A stretch of DNA of 64,000 nt from Mesocricetibacter intestinalis (lineage in GTDB: Bacteria > Pseudomonadota > Gammaproteobacteria > Enterobacterales > Pasteurellaceae): positions 1-64,000 of the forward strand of contig NZ_SNYQ01000002.1 in the NCBI RefSeq assembly GCF_004363295.1, in the 5' to 3' direction. Within the stretch, counting starts at the first letter, position 1. Each line of letters opens with the position of its first letter. Positions 28,252 to 37,192 of this stretch are shown in pieces. Below the pieces are notes generated by a model that was not told the DNA's origin, did no database searches, and was given only the letters and a program-made list of their open reading frames with translations. The position numbers and the translations under genes were made by a program.

Positions 28252-28626
28252 TTAAAAAAATAATGAATCTTCATATTCTTTATATTCAATCATAAAAATC
28301 CATTCTTTTTGTTTTTCATCAATGATGCATAATCTATTATGTAGGAAAATCTCTACTCTTGCCACCTTGTGTAGATAAAGCATTTTTTAATGCGCAGTTA
28401 ATGCTTGGGTTAATTGGTGTTTGTTTAGGATATTGAGAAATATTTAACAATGAAAGCCAATCATTTCCTAATTACTCAATTAAAGGTTCAACACTTTTTT
28501 TCTTTAATTTAGCCGTTGAAACCTACAAAATATTGAATGTATCAATGTCTGAGGTATTATCTAGGCTTGCAGGCTCATTTTGCGTCCTTAATGCAAAGTA
28601 AAAGGTTGCCATCATACGTTTTCTAT
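28252..28626 (-). pseudogene. Decayed gene remnant, minus strand
   Basis: Between the ATPase gene and the transposase there is no intact gene. The minus strand reads as natural protein in pieces: MMATFYFALRTQNEPASLD, then [19 protein letters not shown], then [20 protein letters not shown] ending SLFF-stop at 28252. The pieces are separated by two in-frame stops and at least one frameshift. I do not recognise the family. 28060-28251 shows nothing I can identify. Confidence 0.5.
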
Positions 28627-29446
28627 CACATCAGGTACAATCTTTGCCAATCGTAAGCTGTCAATTCAAACTTATTTATTGGCTATTGCATTGTTTGTTA
28701 ATGCAGTCAAAGGTATTCCCGCCTTACAACTTTCCCGTGATTTAGGTGTGCAATACAAAACCGCCTATGTGTTAGCCCAAAAACTGCGTAAAGCACTTCT
28801 TGAACAACGGGAAATTCGTCAGTTTTCGGGTTTAGTCGAAATGGACGGCACTTACGTTCACCCTGCACCACGCAAGGCAAATAAGAAATCAGACCGCATT
28901 GATTATCGCTTAAAAGAAAATCAAAATCCCGATAAACGTTGTGTAATGGTAGCGCGTGAGCATTATTCTGAACAGGAAAAATCGGAAAATCACTTGTATC
29001 ATGGTGCAAAACGTTCTTATGTTTTCGTTACCTACTCCGAAACCCAATCTACCGTTAAACAGTTTGCCGACAAGTTTATCGAACGTGGCACGCGTATTCA
29101 TACGGATGAAAGCAATGCTTATTCTGTTTTAATGCCATTCTACAACCTTTATTCCGTAAATCACCAACTGGAATATCGCAACGATGAAGGCATCACCAAT
29201 AATCAGGCTGAAAGTTACTTTTCACGCTTCAAACGAATGTACTACGGACAAATGCATAAAATGAGCAATCTCTATTTATTGGGCTATGCCAATGAGGCGG
29301 CATACCGTGAAGATAATCGTAGAAAATCGAATAATTGGCAGTTCAAAGATGTACTAAGCAAATACCTAAATACCACCAACGAAAACAACGAATGGTGCGG
29401 GTACTGGCAACGTAAAATTATTCCCCAAGAAATAATTTGGCAGTAG
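28592..29446 (+). pseudogene. IS1595-family (ISXO2-like) transposase, 5' truncated
   Basis: Similarity to ISXO2-like transposases starts in the zinc-ribbon end (CKVKGCHHT) and FSITSGTIFANRKL, then runs through a helix-turn-helix (LSRDLGVQYKTAYVLAQKL). The DDE domain follows: VEMDGTYV with the first Asp, IHTDESNAYSVL with the second, and NNQAESYFSRFKRMYYG with the third acidic/Asn position. A TAA in the upstream frame at 28589 and the loss of about 70 N-terminal residues break the gene. The open part could start only at TTG 28679, which would delete the zinc ribbon. The catalytic part looks intact. Confidence 0.82.
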
Positions 29447-29454
29447 AGAAACGG

Positions 29455-29877
29455 ATGGCTTATAAACTAGACCAAAAACTTAAAGACCTTGAATTTGAGC
29501 GAAAACAGGTATTGGAACATCTCACTTTATTAGACGTTAAAATTACCACCGTTCAAAAAGCCATTGCATTAATGAAAGCCGAAGAAGATATTGCCCGTTA
29601 TAACACGGAAAACTTTACCTACCGCCAAAAACGTAAGCTATTCAAAGGCAAAATCCGCAAATACCTTGTTCAAATCCTACGCAATGAACCCAACAAAGGC
29701 TTTACCATCGCCGACCTCACCCAACGGATTTTTGAGATTGAACAAAATCAAGCGACACCTACCGAAAAACATCTAGATTCCGTCCGTAAACAACTCAATG
29801 AGTTTTACCAAAGGAATTGGCTCACCCGAACACAAATCAGCCGTAGAGAGATGCTTTGGCAATGGAGAACAAAATAG
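29455..29877 (+). CDS. Hypothetical coiled-coil / winged-helix-like passenger protein
   Basis: The 140-residue protein starts MAYKLDQKLKDLEFERKQVL, 8 bp past the transposase stop. Residues 1-45 are a predicted coiled coil. The C-terminal half (IRKYLVQILRNEPNKGFTIADLTQRIFE...) looks like a winged helix. I do not recognise a named family. Its position fits a passenger gene of an IS1595-type element. It converges on the next gene, which has the same architecture. Confidence 0.6.
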   Translation: MAYKLDQKLKDLEFERKQVLEHLTLLDVKITTVQKAIALMKAEEDIARYNTENFTYRQKRKLFKGKIRKYLVQILRNEPNKGFTIADLTQRIFEIEQNQATPTEKHLDSVRKQLNEFYQRNWLTRTQISRREMLWQWRTK

Positions 29878-29897
29878 CGGTATTGCACCGCTATTTA

Positions 29898-30278
29898 TCA
29901 TTTAGGTTTAAGTGATTTTAACCGCCAATGAATACCACCACACTGAACCAATCCTTTCTTTGCTAACCGTCGCAGCATTCTTTTTACAATCTTATAATGC
30001 TTATCGCCCACATCAACAAATTGTGGCTGACCTTGTAATTTCAGCACGGCTTCTGCGATTTCCCCGCACATCATCCAATCGCCATATTCCCTCAAAACCT
30101 TTGCCACTAACGGCATAGTAAACAGAGGTGGATCTTTAGGTGGCTTAGGCATAAAAGGCAAAGTCAGTTCGTCAATTTCTTGCGTTAAGGTATCAACCTG
30201 TTTAGCAAGTAATGCTTGCTTTTCCTTCAGTAGCAGCAACCTTTCGACCAGCTCGTGCTTTGACAGCTTTTGCGCCAT
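29898..30278 (-). CDS. Hypothetical coiled-coil / winged-helix-like passenger protein
   Basis: The 126-residue protein starts MAQKLSKHELVERLLLLKEK. An N-terminal coiled coil (about 1-40) is followed by a Pro-rich hinge (MPKPPKDPP) and a helical C-terminal half that ends KGLVQCGGIHWRLKSLKPK, like a winged helix. It is convergent with the previous gene (20 bp between stops) and faces the right inverted repeat. No function is known to me; regulation of, or help to, transposition is possible. Confidence 0.6.
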   Translation of the reverse strand: MAQKLSKHELVERLLLLKEKQALLAKQVDTLTQEIDELTLPFMPKPPKDPPLFTMPLVAKVLREYGDWMMCGEIAEAVLKLQGQPQFVDVGDKHYKIVKRMLRRLAKKGLVQCGGIHWRLKSLKPK

Positions 30279-30286
30279 AATTAAAA

Positions 30287-30320
30287 ATCCCCATTGAGTT
30301 AAAATTTCAATGAGGATTTT
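30287..30320. terminator. Hairpin between the right inverted repeat and the last passenger gene
   Basis: AAATCCCCATTGA / TCAATGAGGATTT forms a 13 bp stem with one mismatch, around a ~9 nt loop. T-runs flank both sides. On the minus strand it lies just before the start of the 126-residue gene and takes in its GGGGATTT ribosome-site region, so it could block expression from outside transcripts. Confidence 0.6.
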
Positions 30321-30342
30321 AAGACTTTTAATCGGCTAAATC

Positions 30343-30366
30343 TTTGTGCAACTGCTACATAATACC
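30343..30366 (-). repeat. Right terminal inverted repeat of the island
   Basis: Inverse of the repeat at 24151-24174 with one mismatch (C/T at the third base from the outer end). It ends 16 bp from the tmaR stop codon. Confidence 0.88.
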
Positions 30367-30382
30367 GAGATTTTCCCGCGTA

Positions 30383-30727
30383 TCAGGCGCCTTTTTTGAT
30401 CAATAACGCAGCATGGGCTTTATTCTGTTCTTTCATTCTCGCTTTGATTTCGCGACGCTGCTTAGAGAGTTCGGCATTTTTAATCATATAATCATCAACT
30501 CGGCCTTCGTAATCGTCGTGCATATTTTCGATAATGGCACGGATATCGGCGACGCTCATATCGTCAGTAATATACTGATTTAAATTATCCAGTAGCAGCA
30601 CGCGTTTCTGATTGTCGCGGATTTTACGATCATTATCGCCGATTTCGCGCAGCAATTTATTTCTCAGACGATATAAACGCACATATTCTAAAACGTCTTG
30701 AAATGATTGTTTGTTTACGTTTTCCAT
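30383..30727 (-). CDS. tmaR: TmaR (YeeX, DUF496), polar localiser of PTS enzyme I
   Basis: The 114-residue helical protein begins [20 protein letters not shown] and contains the DUF496 signature [15 protein letters not shown] and [17 protein letters not shown]. In E. coli TmaR clusters enzyme I of the sugar phosphotransferase system at the cell pole. I start at ATG 30727; an upstream in-frame ATG (30763) adds 12 unlikely residues. The 246 bp between tmaR and serC hold both promoters, with no gene. Confidence 0.9.
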   Translation of the reverse strand: MENVNKQSFQDVLEYVRLYRLRNKLLREIGDNDRKIRDNQKRVLLLDNLNQYITDDMSVADIRAIIENMHDDYEGRVDDYMIKNAELSKQRREIKARMKEQNKAHAALLIKKGA

Positions 30728-30973
30728 GTTTTTCTCTCTATTGATTAAGTTAAAAAGTTTCACACAATGTAGCCGTTTTTCATCTGCTCGTCAAAGCGTT
30801 AAGCGCTTTTTTCCGGTGCGGAGCAAATTTTTTCAGCGAAATGAAGGAAATTCATTGCTTAGCCCGAAGCAAGGTGATAAAACTTAAAACATCGTTTTTC
30901 AGAAACGGCGGATAGCGGCGGCGCATAATCCCGATTATTCGCAATTCATTATTATAATATAGGAAGCAAAAGC

Positions 30974-32059
30974 ATGACTCAGATATTTAATTTCAGTGCG
31001 GGGCCGGCAATGATCGCACCGGCGGTATTGGCACAGGCGCAGGCAGAATTGTTAAACTGGCAAAATCAAGGCACTTCGGTAATGGAAGTCAGCCACCGCG
31101 GTAAGTATTTCGTTGAATTGGCGGCTCAGGCGGATAAAGATTTGCGCAATCTGTACCATATTCCGGATAACTATAAAATTTTATTTTTACAGGGCGGCGC
31201 ACGCGGTCAGTTTGCCGCTATTCCGATGAATTTAATAGGCAGCAAAGGAAAGGCTCTGTATTTGAACAGCGGACATTGGTCGGCTACGGCGGCGAAGGAA
31301 GCCCGTAATTTTTGTCAGATTGATGAAATCAATATCCTGCAGGAAAAGGAAGGAAAGCTGAGTATCGCACGAACCGATTTCAGCGATATCGCCGAACAAT
31401 ATGATTATGTACATTATTGCAGTAACGAAACCATCAGCGGGGTTGAAATTTTTGAGGTGCCTAATGTTGGTAACGGCGTGCTGGTGGCGGATATGTCCTC
31501 GGATATTCTGTCGCGAAAAATCGATATCAGCAAGTTCGGGCTGATTTATGCCGGTGCGCAAAAAAATTTAGGCCCGGCGGGGATAACCATTGTTATCGTG
31601 CGCGAGGATCTTATCGGCCATGCGCGTAAAGAAACGCCTTCTATCTGGAATTACGAGGTGCAGGCCAAAGCCGACTCCATGATTAATACGCCGCCGACAT
31701 TCGCTTGGTATTTGTGTTCGCTGGTATTTAAGGACTTACTGGCTCAGGGCGGCTTAGAGGCGGTGTCCCAACGCAATGCCCATAAGGCGAAACTCTTATA
31801 CGACTATTTGGCACAAACGAATTTCTATCATAATCAGGTAGCTCCGCAAAATCGTTCCCTGATGAACGTAACCTTTAGCACCGGTGATGATGGGCTAAAT
31901 GCAAAATTCGTAGCGGAAGCAACGGCCGCCGGTTTGCAGGCGCTCAAAGGGCATAAGGTGCTGGGCGGTATGCGCGCTTCTATCTATAATGCAATGCCGC
32001 CGGAAGGGGTGGAAAAACTGGTTGAATTTATGCGCCTATTCGAACGGGAAAATTCCTGA
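30974..32059 (+). CDS. serC: SerC, phosphoserine aminotransferase
   Basis: The 361-residue PLP enzyme starts with MTQIFNFSAGPAMIAPAVL, which is diagnostic of SerC, and has the PLP lysine in GLIYAGAQKNLGPAG (about residue 198). It converts 3-phosphohydroxypyruvate to phosphoserine, and the matching intermediate in pyridoxal phosphate synthesis. It is followed by hisC, tpx and aroA in the same direction. In enterobacteria serC and aroA form an operon; here hisC and tpx stand between them. Confidence 0.96.
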   Translation: MTQIFNFSAGPAMIAPAVLAQAQAELLNWQNQGTSVMEVSHRGKYFVELAAQADKDLRNLYHIPDNYKILFLQGGARGQFAAIPMNLIGSKGKALYLNSGHWSATAAKEARNFCQIDEINILQEKEGKLSIARTDFSDIAEQYDYVHYCSNETISGVEIFEVPNVGNGVLVADMSSDILSRKIDISKFGLIYAGAQKNLGPAGITIVIVREDLIGHARKETPSIWNYEVQAKADSMINTPPTFAWYLCSLVFKDLLAQGGLEAVSQRNAHKAKLLYDYLAQTNFYHNQVAPQNRSLMNVTFSTGDDGLNAKFVAEATAAGLQALKGHKVLGGMRASIYNAMPPEGVEKLVEFMRLFERENS

Positions 32060-32127
32060 GCGAAAATAACAAAGCGCGCCCTTTGAGGTAGCCTTATTGC
32101 ATAACAGATTAAAAGAGCGGTTAAAAT

Positions 32128-33237
32128 ATGAAATATTCCGATATCGCCAATAAAGGCGTACAGTCGCTTTCCCCTTATCAGGCGGGAAAGCCCATTGAAG
32201 AATTGGCAAGGGAACTGGGTATCGATAATGTTGGCGACATTGTCAAACTGGCTTCCAATGAAAACCCTTTCGGTTTCCCTGAAAGTGCCAAACAAGCGAT
32301 TCTGATGCAGTTGGAACAGCTGACCCGTTACCCCGATTCGAACGGTTTTGAGTTAAAAGCCGCTCTGGCGCAGAAGTTCGGATTAACGGCAGAGCAAATT
32401 ACTCTGGGGAACGGTTCTAATGACTTAATCGAACTTATTGCACATACCTTTGCGGCGGAAGGCGATGAAATTATTTTTTCGCAATATGCTTTTATCGTTT
32501 ATCCGTTGATTAGCAAAGCTATTAACGCAGTAGCCCGAGAAATACCGGCGCAAGACTGGGGGCATGATTTGGCGGGATTCCTGGCCGCGATTAACCAAAA
32601 GACCAAATTGATCTATATTGCCAATCCGAATAACCCGACCGGAAATTTCCTGAGCCATGCCCAGCTGGAAGAGTTTCTGGCACAGGTGCCGCCGCATATT
32701 ATCGTAGTGTTGGACGAAGCTTACACGGAATTTACTGCAGCCCGGGAACGGGTGGATTCTTTTGCTCTGCTAAAATCCTATCCGAATCTTATTCTTTCCC
32801 GCACCTTCTCCAAGGCCTACGGACTGGCCGGATTACGTATCGGCTATGCGGTATCCGCAGAAGAAATCGCATCTTTACTGAATCGCGTACGCCAACCTTT
32901 CAACTGTAACAGCCTTGCTCTGGCTGCGGCGCAGGCGGTTTTGCAGGACGATGCTTTTGTGGAAAAAGCGGCGCACAATAACCGAGTTGAAATGCAGCGC
33001 TACCAAGAGTTCTGTCATGAGCACGGGCTGGAATATATCCCTTCTAAGGGCAATTTTATTACCATTGATTTTAAACGGCCTGCCGCCCCTATTTATCAGG
33101 CGCTACTGCGTGAAGGCGTGATTGTGCGCCCGCTGGCCGGATACGGCATGCCGGAGCATTTGCGTATTAGTATCGGCCTGCCCGAAGAAAATACGCGTTT
33201 TTTCACCGCACTTAGCAAAGTGCTGAGTTTAGCTTAA
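32128..33237 (+). CDS. hisC: HisC, histidinol-phosphate aminotransferase
   Basis: The 369-residue class I/II aminotransferase has LASNENPFGFPESA near the N-terminus, NPNNPTGNFL and the PLP lysine in SRTFSKAYGLAGLRIGY (about residue 230). It converts imidazole acetol phosphate to histidinol phosphate. Pasteurellaceae often carry a second hisC outside the his operon; this stand-alone copy next to serC could be that one, and it may also act on aromatic substrates. An uptake core overlaps its 3' end (33205-33213). Confidence 0.93.
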   Translation: MKYSDIANKGVQSLSPYQAGKPIEELARELGIDNVGDIVKLASNENPFGFPESAKQAILMQLEQLTRYPDSNGFELKAALAQKFGLTAEQITLGNGSNDLIELIAHTFAAEGDEIIFSQYAFIVYPLISKAINAVAREIPAQDWGHDLAGFLAAINQKTKLIYIANPNNPTGNFLSHAQLEEFLAQVPPHIIVVLDEAYTEFTAARERVDSFALLKSYPNLILSRTFSKAYGLAGLRIGYAVSAEEIASLLNRVRQPFNCNSLALAAAQAVLQDDAFVEKAAHNNRVEMQRYQEFCHEHGLEYIPSKGNFITIDFKRPAAPIYQALLREGVIVRPLAGYGMPEHLRISIGLPEENTRFFTALSKVLSLA

Positions 33238-33255
33238 CGGAATTAAGGAGAATTT

Positions 33256-33753
33256 ATGAGCCAGATCACTTTAGCCGGCAACCCTGTTGAGGTCGCAGGC
33301 AATTTCCCGCAAATCGGCACGCTTGTTGCAGATATCGCTTTTACTACAACGGATCTCAGTGATATTTCTTTACAGGCCTTTGCGGCTAAGCGTAAAGTCC
33401 TGAATATTTTTCCGAGTATTGATACTGGGGTATGCGCCATGTCGGTACGTACTTTCAATCAGCGCGCAGCCGCATTGGATAATGCTGTCGTACTCTGTAT
33501 TTCCGCCGATCTGCCTTTTGCCCAGAGCCGTTTTTGCGGTGCCGAAGGCATTGAAAACGTACAAACGCTGTCCACCTTCCGCCATAAGGATACGCATCAG
33601 GCTTTAGGTGTAGATATGCTTGAGGGGCCTTTGGCCGGACTGACCGCTCGGGCGGTGATCGTACTGGATGAAAATAACCGGGTGCTGCATAGCGAACTGG
33701 TGAGCGAAATTAAAAACGAACCCGATTATGATGCGGCATTAGCGGTATTATAA
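33256..33753 (+). CDS. tpx: Tpx, thiol peroxidase
   Basis: The 165-residue atypical 2-Cys peroxiredoxin has the peroxidatic Cys in [10 protein letters not shown] (about residue 60) and the resolving Cys in [11 protein letters not shown] (about residue 94). It reduces hydrogen and lipid hydroperoxides in the periplasm or cytoplasm using thioredoxin. It lies 18 bp after hisC with an AAGGAG ribosome site. A short hairpin with T-run follows. Confidence 0.95.
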   Translation: MSQITLAGNPVEVAGNFPQIGTLVADIAFTTTDLSDISLQAFAAKRKVLNIFPSIDTGVCAMSVRTFNQRAAALDNAVVLCISADLPFAQSRFCGAEGIENVQTLSTFRHKDTHQALGVDMLEGPLAGLTARAVIVLDENNRVLHSELVSEIKNEPDYDAALAVL

Positions 33754-33774
33754 GTTTTAACGACGGCTAAGAAT

Positions 33775-33799
33775 GGTGGCGTACTATGCCGCCGTTTTT
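33775..33799 (+). terminator. Terminator after tpx
   Basis: GGTGGC / GCCGCC stem (one G-U pair), 7 nt loop, then GTTTTT. Confidence 0.6.
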
Positions 33800-33894
33800 A
33801 TGCCCTTTGATCCGAATTCGCTGAATACCGGCGCCGGAGCAATAGATTGAAAACTGCGGTCGGATTTTTTTACTATACTCGGAAAGGAGCAGGC

Positions 33895-35214
33895 ATGACA
33901 CAAACCGATTCAATTACCCTAGAACCTATCGCCCGTGTGGAGGGCTGCATTAATCTGCCCGGTTCCAAGAGTCTCTCGAACCGAGCCTTATTGCTGGCGG
34001 CACTGGCGGAAGGAAACACCACCTTAACCAATTTACTCGATAGCGATGATGTGCGCCATATGCTGAATGCGCTACGACAGTTGGGGGTAAATTACCAACT
34101 GTCCGAAGATAAAACCCGTTGCGAGCTACAGGGATTGGGCGGTGCATTCAAATGGGAAAGTGGCCTTAGCCTGTTTCTGGGCAATGCGGGTACGGCAATG
34201 CGCCCTTTAGCTGCGGCGCTTTGTCTTAGCGCTCCCGAGGCTCAGGCGAGCGAAATAGTACTGACCGGCGAACCGAGAATGAAAGAACGTCCTATTCGCC
34301 ATTTGGTGGAGGCTTTGCGTCAAGCCGGTGCGGAGATTGAATATCTGGAACAGGAAGGTTACCCGCCGTTGGCGATTCGGAACTGCGGTTTACGCGGCGG
34401 TCGGATTCTTATTGATGGTTCGGTTTCTTCGCAGTTTCTGACCGCTTTTTTAATGGCGGCACCGATGGCGACGGCGGATACGGAAATTGAAATTAGCGGC
34501 GAACTGGTCTCCAAACCCTATATTGATATTACCCTGAATATGATGAAAACCTTCGGCGTTGAAGTGGAAAATCATGATTATCACCGCTTTTATGTACGGG
34601 GAAACCAGCGTTACCGTTCGCCACAGCAATTTTTAGTGGAAGGGGACGCATCTTCCGCTTCGTATTTTTTAGCCGCAGGGGCGATTAAAGGTAAAGTGCG
34701 AGTAAAGGGCGTGGGGAAAAACAGTATTCAAGGGGATCGCTTGTTCGCCGAAGTATTGGAAAAAATGGGGGCGAAAATTCATTGGGGCGAAGATTATATT
34801 GAAGCCGAACAGGGCGGACTGCAAGGGATTGATATGGATATGAACCATATTCCCGACGCCGCCATGACCATTGCCACCACCGCTTTATTTGCCGAGGGAG
34901 AAACCCTTATTCGTAATATTTACAACTGGCGGGTAAAAGAAACGGATCGCCTGGCGGCCATGGCGACGGAATTACGTAAAGTGGGCGCAACGGTGGAGGA
35001 GGGCGAGGATTTTATCCGTATTCAGCCGCCGGCAAGGGAGCAATTCCGGCATGCCCAAATTGAAACCTATAATGATCACCGTATGGCAATGTGCTTCGCC
35101 CTAATCGCCTTATCGGATACGGCGGTTACGATTCTGGATCCGCAATGTACCGCAAAAACCTTTCCGACCTTTTTTGCGGAATTTGCGCGCATTGCCGCTC
35201 CCGCTGCCGAATAA
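33895..35214 (+). CDS. aroA: AroA, EPSP synthase
   Basis: The 439-residue enzyme joins shikimate-3-phosphate and PEP in the shikimate pathway. Visible motifs are [32 protein letters not shown] (PEP/glyphosate site), [11 protein letters not shown]-type and [12 protein letters not shown] near the end. I start at ATG 33895 ([12 protein letters not shown]), which has AAGGAG 7 bp upstream; the frame stays open to 33847 but lacks a ribosome site there. Length matches E. coli AroA (427). Confidence 0.96.
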   Translation: MTQTDSITLEPIARVEGCINLPGSKSLSNRALLLAALAEGNTTLTNLLDSDDVRHMLNALRQLGVNYQLSEDKTRCELQGLGGAFKWESGLSLFLGNAGTAMRPLAAALCLSAPEAQASEIVLTGEPRMKERPIRHLVEALRQAGAEIEYLEQEGYPPLAIRNCGLRGGRILIDGSVSSQFLTAFLMAAPMATADTEIEISGELVSKPYIDITLNMMKTFGVEVENHDYHRFYVRGNQRYRSPQQFLVEGDASSASYFLAAGAIKGKVRVKGVGKNSIQGDRLFAEVLEKMGAKIHWGEDYIEAEQGGLQGIDMDMNHIPDAAMTIATTALFAEGETLIRNIYNWRVKETDRLAAMATELRKVGATVEEGEDFIRIQPPAREQFRHAQIETYNDHRMAMCFALIALSDTAVTILDPQCTAKTFPTFFAEFARIAAPAAE

Positions 35215-35330
35215 GCTGCTGTCGGCAGGAAAAGAGCGGTCAAAAAATTAAAAGTTTTTTATTTATCCGCATCTTAATTAAATTGTCTGAATTTAGGGAA
35301 GCAGTACATGGCCCTGAATTTTTTACATAA

Positions 35331-35358
35331 AAAATGCCGCCTTAAAGGGCGGCATTTT
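35331..35358. terminator. Bidirectional terminator between aroA and dcuB
   Basis: AAAATGCCGCC / GGCGGCATTTT perfect 11 bp stem between convergent genes. Confidence 0.85.
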
Positions 35359-35371
35359 CGTATCAGAGCTA

Positions 35372-37039
35372 CTACAGATATCCGAACATTGTGGTGAACA
35401 GATAACCGAAGACACATGAAGTAATTACCCCGATTAACCCCGGAATAATAAAGCTGTGGTTAATTACGAATTTACCGATATGAGTGGTACCTGAGCGGTC
35501 GAACTGAATGGCTGCAAGGTCGCTCGGATAAGTCGGTAAAATATAATAACCGTAGCAGGCGGCGGAGAAGGCCAGAATAATCGCAGGATCCACGCCTATA
35601 CCCAAGGCTAGCGGTACGAAGGCTACCAGTGCCGCAGCCTGTGAGTTAACGAATTTGGAAATCAGCAGTAACATTACCGCATAGGTCCAAGGATGAGCTT
35701 TCACCACATCACCGAGAGCGGCTTTCATCATTGGGGTATGTACCGCAAACATGGTTTCCGCCATCCAAGAAATCCCGAATACGGCGACTAACGCAATCAT
35801 ACCGGAACGGAAAATTTCGTTTTTACTGATTTTACTGGCGTCGGTTTTGGTAAAGATAACGATCAGCGCGCCCGCCAGTAACATAAAGATCTGAATAACA
35901 TGAACCATACTTAAGGATACTTTTTTATTGGCTTTATCCTTCAACAGAATACTGGCGTTCTGTATGGTTTCGGTTTTATCGCCGTTACTGATGGTAACCT
36001 GATTATCCTGCAGGCTAAGAGTTTGGATAAGCTTGCCGGAACCGTCATAAATTTCCAGACCCTCATAAGCGGTTTTGGTTTTAGCTTTATTATCTTTAAT
36101 ATCCAGAGATACTTTGCCTTCTTTGGCTAAGGCGACGATTTTCCCTTCTTTAACATTAAAGCTTTTCACCGCTTTATCGCCGGATAAAACTTCGACCACC
36201 TGAGCAGGCGCACTTTTTTCAAAGGACGGGCGCAGCTCCTTAAAATAACCTAATAAGGCGACGACGAAAATCGCACCGAAGAAGATCCACATGGCATTCC
36301 AACTGGATTGCGGCAGTTTCTTATCTAACAGAGAAGCGGTATCGCCGTAAACGTATTTTTTGAATTCAGGATCTTTAATTTTTTCCTGGAAGACAGGGTC
36401 TTTATCCAAATCTTTACCGCGGAACCAGCTAAAGATACCTATTGCCAACACCCCACAAAGAGTGGAAGGAACGGATATTTTTAATAAATCAAGATAACCG
36501 TCGAAACCGGCAATCGGATGCTGAGCGCTAATCAGGAAAGTGGTTAAGGTAACCACGGCAACGGAAACCGGAGAAGCGATAATCCCCATTTGAGAGGCGA
36601 TGGAACTTGCCGCCATCGGACGTTCCGGACGGATATTATTCTTAATCGCAATATCGTAAATAATCGGCAACATGGTATAAACCACATGTCCGGTACCGCA
36701 CAGAATGGTTAGGAAGCAGGTAACGAAAGGGGCGAGAATACTGACGTATTTAGGATTTTTACGTAATAATTTCTCGGCGATTTGCAGCATGACGTCAAGC
36801 CCGCCACTGGCTTGTAGGGTGGCGGAGGTTACCACCACGGCCAGAATGGTCAGCATTACGTCAATGGCAGGTTTGCCCGGTTCGATGCCGAAGCCGAAAA
36901 CCAAAACGATAAGGCCGACACCGCCCAGCATACCCAGTGCGATACCGCCTTTTTTGGCACCGTAAAATAAACAGATAAGCACGATGACCAGCTGAATAAT
37001 AAACTGCGTGCTTTCACTCAGATTAGTTAAAAACTCCAT
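35372..37039 (-). CDS. dcuB: DcuB-type anaerobic C4-dicarboxylate antiporter with an inserted domain
   Basis: Residues 1-272 and 376-555 match DcuB closely: [71 protein letters not shown]. DcuB exchanges fumarate, malate or aspartate for succinate during fumarate respiration. Unlike E. coli DcuB (446 residues), this protein is 555 long. About 103 residues (273-375, nt 35915-36223) are inserted between LRPSF and LSMVHVIQ. The insert is hydrophilic and beta-rich, with no membrane span and no motif I know. The reading frame is intact, so it is a real extra domain. Confidence 0.92.
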   Translation of the reverse strand: MEFLTNLSESTQFIIQLVIVLICLFYGAKKGGIALGMLGGVGLIVLVFGFGIEPGKPAIDVMLTILAVVVTSATLQASGGLDVMLQIAEKLLRKNPKYVSILAPFVTCFLTILCGTGHVVYTMLPIIYDIAIKNNIRPERPMAASSIASQMGIIASPVSVAVVTLTTFLISAQHPIAGFDGYLDLLKISVPSTLCGVLAIGIFSWFRGKDLDKDPVFQEKIKDPEFKKYVYGDTASLLDKKLPQSSWNAMWIFFGAIFVVALLGYFKELRPSFEKSAPAQVVEVLSGDKAVKSFNVKEGKIVALAKEGKVSLDIKDNKAKTKTAYEGLEIYDGSGKLIQTLSLQDNQVTISNGDKTETIQNASILLKDKANKKVSLSMVHVIQIFMLLAGALIVIFTKTDASKISKNEIFRSGMIALVAVFGISWMAETMFAVHTPMMKAALGDVVKAHPWTYAVMLLLISKFVNSQAAALVAFVPLALGIGVDPAIILAFSAACYGYYILPTYPSDLAAIQFDRSGTTHIGKFVINHSFIIPGLIGVITSCVFGYLFTTMFGYL

Positions 37040-37123
37040 AGATACTCCGAAATTATATTGTTTTAAAATTGTTCGCAGTCTAGCATAAAGTTTATTTTGG
37101 CATGAGCGCTAATTTCGCAATAT

Positions 37124-37137
37124 TTGTTTTAAGTCAA
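37124..37137 (-). promoter_or_regulatory. FNR-like site upstream of dcuB
   Basis: On the minus strand TTGACTTAAAACAA matches TTGAT-N4-ATCAA at 8/10, 85 bp upstream of the dcuB start. A TATGCT -10-like element lies at 37082-37087, which would place the site near -55. Confidence 0.35.
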
Positions 37138-37192
37138 AATATGCTAATCAGAATGGGGTAGTTCGGGGCCGAGCCTACAGCCCCGATAAGGA

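Larger units (their letters stand above)
24151..30366. mobile_element. IS1595-type compound element carrying a conflict system
   Basis: A 6.2 kb AT-rich block is closed by the two inverted repeats and sits between grpE and tmaR. It contains a degraded IS1595-family transposase, two genes near the right end, a three-gene ABC-3C cassette, a decayed gene and a two-gene minus-strand unit. It holds no uptake core, although the flanks have about one per 3 kb. IS1595-family transposons are known to carry passenger genes between the transposase and an end. I found no 8 bp target duplication at the outer edges, so an edge has decayed or been rearranged. Because the transposase is broken, mobility now would need a helper. 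Confidence 0.7.
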
